NCBI GenBank assembly: GCA_963757565.1
Contig: CAVWSB010000011.1
Coordinates: forward strand, 124,001-188,000
Origin: PALSA-894 sp963757565
GTDB lineage: Bacteria > Pseudomonadota > Alphaproteobacteria > Rhizobiales > Xanthobacteraceae
DNA: 64,000 nucleotides
Direction of reading: 5' to 3'
Position 1 is the first letter of the stretch. The number at the start of each line of letters is the position of its first letter. Both the position numbers and the translations under genes were made by a program. The notes under the pieces were generated by a model. That model worked only from the letters and a program-made list of their open reading frames with translations. It did not search any database and had not been told where the DNA came from. Positions 58,929-64,000 of the stretch are shown here, in pieces.

Positions 58929-60143
58929 ATGCGGTATGCCAAGCGTGCGCTGATTGCGTCGGTTGCGCTGTGTCTGGCGGCGGCGCCCGCTGCCGCGCAG
59001 AAGAAATACGATCCGGGCGCAAGCGACACCGAGATCAAGCTCGGCAACACCGTGCCGTACTCGGGTCCGGCCTCGGCCTATGGCACGAACGGACGCGCAG
59101 TGGCGGCCTATTTCCGCATGATCAACGATCAGGGCGGAGTGAACGGGCGCAAGATCAATTTCATCAGCTACGACGATGCCTACTCGCCGCCCAAGACGGT
59201 CGAGCAGGTGCGCAAGCTGGTCGAGAGCGACGAGGTGCTCGCGCTGGTGCAGACGCTCGGCACCGCGACGAACTCGGCGATCATGAAATACACCAACACC
59301 AAGAAAGTGCCGCAGCTTTTCGTCTCGACCGGCGGCACCAAGTTCGGCGACCCCAAGCACTTTCCCTGGACCATGGGCTTCCAGCCCAACTACCAGAGCG
59401 AAGGCCGCGTCTACGCCAAATACATCCTGACCAATCATCCGTCGGCCAAGATCGCCGTGCTCTTCCAGAACGACGACTACGGCAAGGACGTGCTGAAAGG
59501 ATTGAAGGACGGGCTTGGCGAGAAGATCGCGATGATCATCGCCGAAGCGCCCTACGAGACCGGCGATCCGACCGTCGACTCGCAGATCGTGCGGCTGCAG
59601 GCTTCCGGCGCGGACGTGTTCGTGAACATCGCGACTCCGAAATTCGCCGCGCAGGCGATCAAGAAGGTCGCCGAGCTCGGCTGGAAGGCGACCCACATCC
59701 TCAACAATGTGGCGGGCTCGATCGGCTCGGTGCTCAAGCCGGCAGGCTTCGAGAATTCCAAGGGCGTCCTGTCGACCGCCTACCTGCAGGACCCGACCGA
59801 TCCGGCGAATGCCAATGATCCGGGCGTGAAGGAATGGGCTGCCTTCATGGACAAGTATTTGCCCGATGGCGACAAGACCAATTCCGGCAATGTCAGCGGC
59901 TACGTGATCGCGCGGCTGATGGTGCAGGTGCTCAAGCAGTGCGGCGACGATCTCACACGCGAAAACGTGATGCGGCAGGCCGCGAACCTCAAGGATGTCG
60001 ATCTCGGCATGCTGCTGCCGGGCATCGTGGTCAACACCAGCCCGACCGACTATTTCCCGTTGAAGCACCTGCAGATGCGGCGCTTCAACGGCACGGGCTG
60101 GGAGAATTTCGGTCCGGTCATTTCGGGCGAGATCGGAAGCTGA
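58929..60143 (+). CDS. LIV-type periplasmic substrate-binding protein, tandem copy 1
   Basis: 404 residues, intact. Signal peptide RYAKRALIASVALCLAAAPA ending AAAQ, then KKYDPGASDTEIKLGNTVPY, SGPASAYGTNGRAVAAYFRM, INFISYDDAYSPPKTVEQVR and VLALVQTLGTATNSAIMKYT. GGAGGAAG precedes the ATG. Highly similar throughout to the next gene, hence a recent or maintained duplication. It serves the LivHMGF genes just upstream. Confidence 0.93.
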   Translation: MRYAKRALIASVALCLAAAPAAAQKKYDPGASDTEIKLGNTVPYSGPASAYGTNGRAVAAYFRMINDQGGVNGRKINFISYDDAYSPPKTVEQVRKLVESDEVLALVQTLGTATNSAIMKYTNTKKVPQLFVSTGGTKFGDPKHFPWTMGFQPNYQSEGRVYAKYILTNHPSAKIAVLFQNDDYGKDVLKGLKDGLGEKIAMIIAEAPYETGDPTVDSQIVRLQASGADVFVNIATPKFAAQAIKKVAELGWKATHILNNVAGSIGSVLKPAGFENSKGVLSTAYLQDPTDPANANDPGVKEWAAFMDKYLPDGDKTNSGNVSGYVIARLMVQVLKQCGDDLTRENVMRQAANLKDVDLGMLLPGIVVNTSPTDYFPLKHLQMRRFNGTGWENFGPVISGEIGS

Positions 60144-60208
60144 AAACAACGTAGACTGAACCAAACGAACCGCCGCAGCGGTCGACGAAACAAGGAGAGA
60201 GAGCTGTG

Positions 60209-61432
60209 ATGATGAACAAGCGCATGCTGCTGACGACCGCCTTGGCGGGCTTTGCATTCGCGGTGGCAGGCCCCGCGGTCGCGCAGAAGAAATACGGCCC
60301 CGGCGCCAGTGATACCGAGATCAAGGTCGGAAACATCATGCCGTATTCGGGTCCGGCCTCGGCTTACGGCCTGATCGGAAAGACGATCGATGCCTATTTC
60401 AAGAAGGTGAATGCCGAGGGCGGCATCAACGGCCGCAAGGTGACGTTCATCACCTATGACGATGGCTACTCGCCGCCCAAGACGGTGGAGCAGGCGCGCA
60501 AGCTGGTGGAGAGCGACGAGGCGTTGCTGATCTTCCAGCCGCTCGGCACCGCCACCAACACGGCGATCATGAAATACATGAACAGCAAGAAGGTGCCGCA
60601 GTTGTTCGTGGCGACCGGCGCGACCAAGTTCGGGGACCCGAAGGACTTCCATTGGACGATGGGCTGGCAGCCGACCTATCAGGCCGAAGGCCGCATCTAT
60701 GCGGCCTACATCCTGAAGAATCATCCAAACGCCAAGATCGGCATCCTCTACCAGAACGACGACTACGGTAAGGACTACGTGAAGGGCCTCAAGGATGGGT
60801 TGGGCGACAATGCGAAGCTGATCGTTTCCGAGCAGCCCTACGAGACATCCGACCCGACCGTCGACTCGCAGATCATCAACCTGAAATCCTCCGGCGCGGA
60901 TGTGTTCTTCAACGTCACCACGCCGAAGTTCGCCGCGCAGGCGATCAAGAAGGCGCACGAGATCAGCTGGAAGCCGGTGCATCTCCTGAACAACGTGTCG
61001 AACTCGGTCGGCTCCGTGCTCAAGCCCGCGGGCTTTGAAGCGTCGAAGGACGTGCTGTCGACCGGCTATCTGAAGGATCCGACCGACCCGACCTGGAACG
61101 ACGACGCCGGCAAGAAGGAATGGCTCGCCTTCATGGACAAGTATTTCCCCGACGGCGACAAGACATCGAGCTTTACCGCGTACGGCTACTCGGTGGCGCA
61201 GACGATGGCGCAGGTGCTCAAGCAGTGCGGCGACGACCTCACGCGCGAGAACGTGATGAAAGAGGCCGCGAACCTGAAGGACATCCAACTTCCGATGGCC
61301 TTGCCGGGCATCAAGCTCAATACCAGCGAGAAGGATTACTACCCGATCGAGCAGATGCAGATGCAGAAGTTCAACGGCGAGCGCTGGGAGCTGTTCGGTC
61401 CGGTGCTGAGCGGCGAGATGAAGGGAAGCTGA
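60209..61432 (+). CDS. LIV-type periplasmic substrate-binding protein, tandem copy 2
   Basis: About 407 residues, intact. Signal peptide MMNKRMLLTTALAGFAFAVA, PAVAQ, then KKYGPGASDTEIKVGNIMPY, ALLIFQPLGTATNTAIMKYM and AEGRIYAAYILKNHPNAKIG. It shares long identical stretches with copy 1 (SPPKTVEQ, NDDYGKD, DPTVDSQI, KFAAQAIKK, VLKQCGDDLTRENVM) but differs around IGKTIDAYFKK and the LFVATG loop, so ligand range may differ. AAGGAG precedes it; GTG 60206 is an alternative start. A terminator follows. Confidence 0.92.
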   Translation: MMNKRMLLTTALAGFAFAVAGPAVAQKKYGPGASDTEIKVGNIMPYSGPASAYGLIGKTIDAYFKKVNAEGGINGRKVTFITYDDGYSPPKTVEQARKLVESDEALLIFQPLGTATNTAIMKYMNSKKVPQLFVATGATKFGDPKDFHWTMGWQPTYQAEGRIYAAYILKNHPNAKIGILYQNDDYGKDYVKGLKDGLGDNAKLIVSEQPYETSDPTVDSQIINLKSSGADVFFNVTTPKFAAQAIKKAHEISWKPVHLLNNVSNSVGSVLKPAGFEASKDVLSTGYLKDPTDPTWNDDAGKKEWLAFMDKYFPDGDKTSSFTAYGYSVAQTMAQVLKQCGDDLTRENVMKEAANLKDIQLPMALPGIKLNTSEKDYYPIEQMQMQKFNGERWELFGPVLSGEMKGS

Positions 61433-61462
61433 CGCGCGACGTGTTGCTTCAAAAGGATTGAG

Positions 61463-61492
61463 TGGCCGGGCGAAAGCCCGGCCATTTCGTTT
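61463..61492 (+). terminator. Strong bidirectional terminator
   Basis: TGGCCGGGC, GAAA loop, GCCCGGCCA, then TTTCGTTT. It ends the transporter operon and lies just beyond the convergent permease stop, so it can also serve the minus strand. Confidence 0.82.
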
Positions 61493-63014
61493 AGAGCTTG
61501 TGCGGGCTCATCCAGCGGGCGGCTGCGAGAATGCCAAGCCCGATCGCGGCGGGAAGCAGCGCGAGCCATGAGCCGCCGGCGGTGACCGCAGCCGCGGCAG
61601 CCCACGAGATCGAGGAGAACGCCTCCGCGAAGGTCGCAAAGCGCGAGGCGGTCTGGCGGTGGCGGAAGTAGCGCCGCGTCGCCTGCTTGCGGAACCAGAA
61701 CTGGATGCCGGTCGCGGCGGTGGCCGAGGCCATGATGCCGAGCGCGGCGACGAGCGCGCCGAATACCGAGATCGCCGTGAGCGCCGCGATGAAGGGCGCG
61801 AACACGATCGCGACGGCGCCGAGCACCGCCTCGATCTTGGCGCGGACGATCATGCGGCGCGGGACCGGCGCGGTCGCCACCAGATCGGGCGCGTCCTCGC
61901 CGGAGATCGCGAGCCAGGCGAGACCGCCCGCGAGTTGCCCGGCCGCCATCACCAGCACCGGGACGAGAACCACCAGCGCGCCGGTGCCTTCGCCATAGCT
62001 GCGCCACAGCAGCAGCGCGGGCGGCAGCAGATAAAGCATCTGCATCAGGGTCTGCGAGGCGAGCCACGGGTCGCGCAGCAGCAGCGTCCATTCCTTCTGG
62101 CGCAGCACACGTGCGGCTGAACGTCGTCGGAAGCCGGAGCGTGCCGTCTGCCGCGCGCCGCTTGCCGCAACGCCGGAGGCCGCGATCGCGTGGTCGCCGA
62201 AGCGCGAAGAGAACACCACAATGGCGGCGCCGAGCATCAGCAGGCTGCCGCCGAGCACGATTGCCAACGCCCTGAGGTCGCCGAGGGCGGCACGCGCCGG
62301 CAGCCACACGAAACTGTCAACATCCGGCACCATCGCGACCAGCGTGTCGGATTCCAGAAACACCATACGCGAGAGCGTGCCGTTCGACAGGATTGCGGCC
62401 ACTTGCAAGCCGATGATGAACACCGCCGCGATCACGGCGGCGACGATCTGCGCGGCGAGGCGCGTGCGCTTCGGCCCGATGATGCGGAACAGCGCGATCG
62501 TCACCGCGACCGCGCAGGCCGATGCCGTCGCGCCCATCGCGATCACGACCCCGTAAGCGCCGAGCCAGCGTGCCCCGCCGCGCGCGATCGCCACATTGAT
62601 GATCGGCGCGCCGAGCAGCGCCGCCATCAGGATCACCGAGAGCGCCATCGCGGCGATCCGCACGGCAAAAATCTTTCGCGCCGCGGCCGGGGAGGAGAGA
62701 ATGAGGTCGAGGTCGGAGCGCGCGTAGAACGCGCGCGTCACCGATTCCATCGCCTGCGACATCAGCAGCGACCACGACAGCAGCACGGTCCCGGTGATGA
62801 CCACAAGCGCCGGCTTGTCCGGCTCGGTGCCGACATTGACGTAGCCCGCGACGAAGTACCAGGCGAGCAGGTGCGCGAACACGACGAAGATCGAGAGTGC
62901 GATCGCCAGCACGCGCTCGCGGCCGCGGCGCCCGGCCGTCATCATCGAGAGCCAATCGCGCCAGGCGAGGCGCAACTCGTGGCTGGCGAACCAGGGAAGG
63001 GTGCCGGCCGTCAT
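61491..63014 (-). CDS. ABC-2-type permease subunit
   Basis: 507 residues, intact. About ten to twelve membrane spans, e.g. RVLAIALSIFVVFAHLLAWY, ALVVITGTVLLSWSLLMSQA, LAAQIVAAVIAAVFIIGLQV, ALLLWRSYGEGTGALVVLVP and IVFAPFIAALTAISVFGALV; a cytosolic basic stretch RSGFRRRSAARVLRQKEWTL in the middle. The start overlaps the ATPase stop by four bases, making a two-gene exporter. Cargo unknown. Confidence 0.82.
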   Translation of the reverse strand: MTAGTLPWFASHELRLAWRDWLSMMTAGRRGRERVLAIALSIFVVFAHLLAWYFVAGYVNVGTEPDKPALVVITGTVLLSWSLLMSQAMESVTRAFYARSDLDLILSSPAAARKIFAVRIAAMALSVILMAALLGAPIINVAIARGGARWLGAYGVVIAMGATASACAVAVTIALFRIIGPKRTRLAAQIVAAVIAAVFIIGLQVAAILSNGTLSRMVFLESDTLVAMVPDVDSFVWLPARAALGDLRALAIVLGGSLLMLGAAIVVFSSRFGDHAIAASGVAASGARQTARSGFRRRSAARVLRQKEWTLLLRDPWLASQTLMQMLYLLPPALLLWRSYGEGTGALVVLVPVLVMAAGQLAGGLAWLAISGEDAPDLVATAPVPRRMIVRAKIEAVLGAVAIVFAPFIAALTAISVFGALVAALGIMASATAATGIQFWFRKQATRRYFRHRQTASRFATFAEAFSSISWAAAAAVTAGGSWLALLPAAIGLGILAAARWMSPHKL

Positions 63015-63751
63015 GCGGCCTGCTGCTCGGCGACAAGCGCGAGGAACGTATCTTCCAGGCTGGTGAGACTCTGCCCCGCCTGCGCGCGCAACTCGTCGAG
63101 CGTGCCCTCGGCGATCAGCCGCCCGCCCGCGATGATGCCGACGCGGTCGGCCATGCGCTCGGCGACTTCCAGGATGTGCGTCGTCATGATGACGGTGCCG
63201 CCGGCCGCGACCCGCTCGCGCAGCACGCGCTTGACCTGCCGCGCCGAGCCGGCGTCGAGGCCGGTCAGCGGCTCGTCCAGAATGATGACGCGCGGCCCAT
63301 GCACCAGCGCGCCCGCGAGCGCCACCTTCTGTCGCATGCCCTTGGAGAAGCCCTCGCAGCGCTCATGCGCGTGCGGCGTCAATCCGAGCCACGCCATCAG
63401 TTCGTTCGCGCGCGTCTCGGCAACGTGAGGGTCAAGACCCCACAGCCCGGCGACGAATTCGAGATATTCGTAAGGCGTGAGCTTGTCGTAGATCATCGGC
63501 TCGTCCGAGACCCACGCGACGATGCGCTTCGCCTCGACCGGATCGAAACGCGCATCGATGCCGCAGATGTGGATCGATCCGGCATCCGGCGGCAGCAATC
63601 CGGCGACCATGCGCAGCGTCGTGGTCTTGCCGGCGCCGTTCGGGCCCAGCAGCGAATAGAACTCGCCCATGCGGACGGTCAGGTCGAGACCGGCGACGGC
63701 CGGCCGATCGAACGATTTGCACAGGCCGTGGATTTCGAGGGCAGGCGTCAT
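63011..63751 (-). CDS. ABC transporter ATP-binding protein
   Basis: 246 residues, intact. ALEIHGLCKSFDRPAVAGLD, Walker A GPNGAGKTTTLRMVAGLL, Q-loop region VAWVSDEPMIYDKLTPYEYL, signature FSKGMRQKVALAGALV, Walker B VIILDEPLTGLDAGSA and H-loop MTTHILEVAE. Typical ABC-2 exporter ATPase (DrrA/CcmA-like), partner of the permease. First gene of the pair. Confidence 0.92.
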   Translation of the reverse strand: MTPALEIHGLCKSFDRPAVAGLDLTVRMGEFYSLLGPNGAGKTTTLRMVAGLLPPDAGSIHICGIDARFDPVEAKRIVAWVSDEPMIYDKLTPYEYLEFVAGLWGLDPHVAETRANELMAWLGLTPHAHERCEGFSKGMRQKVALAGALVHGPRVIILDEPLTGLDAGSARQVKRVLRERVAAGGTVIMTTHILEVAERMADRVGIIAGGRLIAEGTLDELRAQAGQSLTSLEDTFLALVAEQQAA

Positions 63752-63830
63752 GGTAAATCTTTGGTGAAATCGGAACCTGCAGTGTAGCGGGAGAGAAGTT
63801 TCGGCCGCGTGAATCCATGCGCCGGTTTCG

Positions 63831-63859
63831 TTGACATTGCGGCGCGCGATAGCGATAGT
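63831..63859 (+). promoter_or_regulatory. Sigma70-type promoter
   Basis: TTGACA, 17 bases, GATAGT (four of six matches at -10). The predicted start falls at about 63866, exactly on the ATG of a 25-codon ORF. Confidence 0.5.
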
Positions 63860-63865
63860 TCCGCA

Positions 63866-63943
63866 ATGCAGAGCCGCTTCGCGCCGAAAGCCAAAAAATC
63901 CTCCGCCTCGGGGATGGGGTCTTCGCGCGCGCGTTACGGTTAA
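63866..63943 (+). CDS. Possible leaderless micropeptide, 25 residues
   Basis: ATG to TAA reading MQSRFAPKAKKSSASG, then MGSSRARYG: strongly basic, Ser-rich, no membrane segment. It has no ribosome site but the ATG coincides with the predicted transcription start, as in leaderless alphaproteobacterial mRNAs. It is followed 30 bases later by a terminator. The alternative is a small noncoding RNA from the same promoter. Confidence 0.35.
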   Translation: MQSRFAPKAKKSSASGMGSSRARYG

Positions 63944-63972
63944 GCACCCGCAAACACGCTGAAGATCGCGAA

Positions 63973-64000
63973 GCCCCGCCGGTTCCGGACGGGGCCTTTC
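63973..64000 (+). terminator. Terminator at the right edge
   Basis: GCCCCG and CGGGGC arms with an inner CCGGTTCCGG, then CTTTC running to the window end. It closes the micropeptide or small-RNA unit that starts at 63831; the tail cannot be judged further. Confidence 0.55.

Noticed and set aside
57822..60143. A 773-codon frame appearing to fuse LivM to a binding protein
   Set aside because: The LivM portion is out of its true frame after an extra G near 57965; the binding protein has its own ribosome site, ATG and signal peptide at 58929.

Overview
The window is GC-rich DNA from an alphaproteobacterium, most likely a Hyphomicrobiales relative of Bradyrhizobium, Rhodopseudomonas or the Xanthobacteraceae. 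The grounds are osmoregulated periplasmic glucan synthesis (OpgH), a perfect CtrA-type box, pim-type dicarboxylate beta-oxidation genes, several branched-chain-amino-acid-type (LIV) ABC transporters, CoA-dependent aromatic degradation and intergenic palindromes of the rhizobial kind. I see no tRNA, rRNA, CRISPR array, insertion sequence or prophage.

A caution governs the reading. Most genes from 1 to about 38 kb, and again at 46-54 kb, are split by single-base indels, nearly all +1 insertions in short G/C runs. Removing them restores full-length families and tight ATGA or TGATG gene junctions, so I treat them as sequence errors and give gene spans across the breaks. The stretches 39-46 kb and 54-64 kb are mostly intact.

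Layout. 1-1.3 kb: two tandem polysaccharide deacetylases. 1.4-4.9 kb: a flavin monooxygenase and a YfhO-like membrane protein. 4.9-8.3 kb (minus): opgH, a FkbM methyltransferase and a secreted protein in one overlapping operon. 8.4-13.9 kb: a coupled cluster of an MDR dehydrogenase, a pyruvoyl-tetrahydropterin-synthase-like protein, a glycosyltransferase and a methyltransferase, with a RibD-type reductase and GTP cyclohydrolase II beside it. This is a candidate pathway for a modified pterin or pyrimidine and is the most interesting uncharacterised unit here. 14.1-15.3 kb: a membrane GGDEF protein behind a CtrA box.

15.3-34 kb is an aromatic-acid region. A minus-strand operon (SDR, MarR, enoyl-CoA hydratase, acyl-CoA dehydrogenase, benzoate-type CoA ligase, Rid protein, orphan molybdopterin subunit) diverges from a 2-aminobenzoyl-CoA monooxygenase/reductase-type fusion. 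A second minus operon carries two QueG/RdhA-like iron-sulfur proteins, a PaaK-like ligase and a complete LIV transporter. Near-identical dyads lie in front of both units, which suggests one MarR regulon.

34-46 kb holds a cupin, two tiny exported proteins, a hairpin-rich noncoding stretch, a second flavin monooxygenase, leuCD, a TadG-like vWA protein, an isocitrate/isopropylmalate dehydrogenase-family enzyme, a flagellar hook-basal body protein, an orphan NMT1-type binding protein and a disulfide oxidoreductase. 46-54 kb is a beta-oxidation block of pim type (FadB-like multifunctional enzyme, thiolase, PimC- and PimD-like dehydrogenases, a further dehydrogenase, an SDR). It is divergent from an IclR regulator that heads an intact LIV transporter with two tandem binding proteins (54.5-61.4 kb). 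The window ends with an ABC-2 exporter pair and a tiny promoter, 25-codon ORF and terminator unit.
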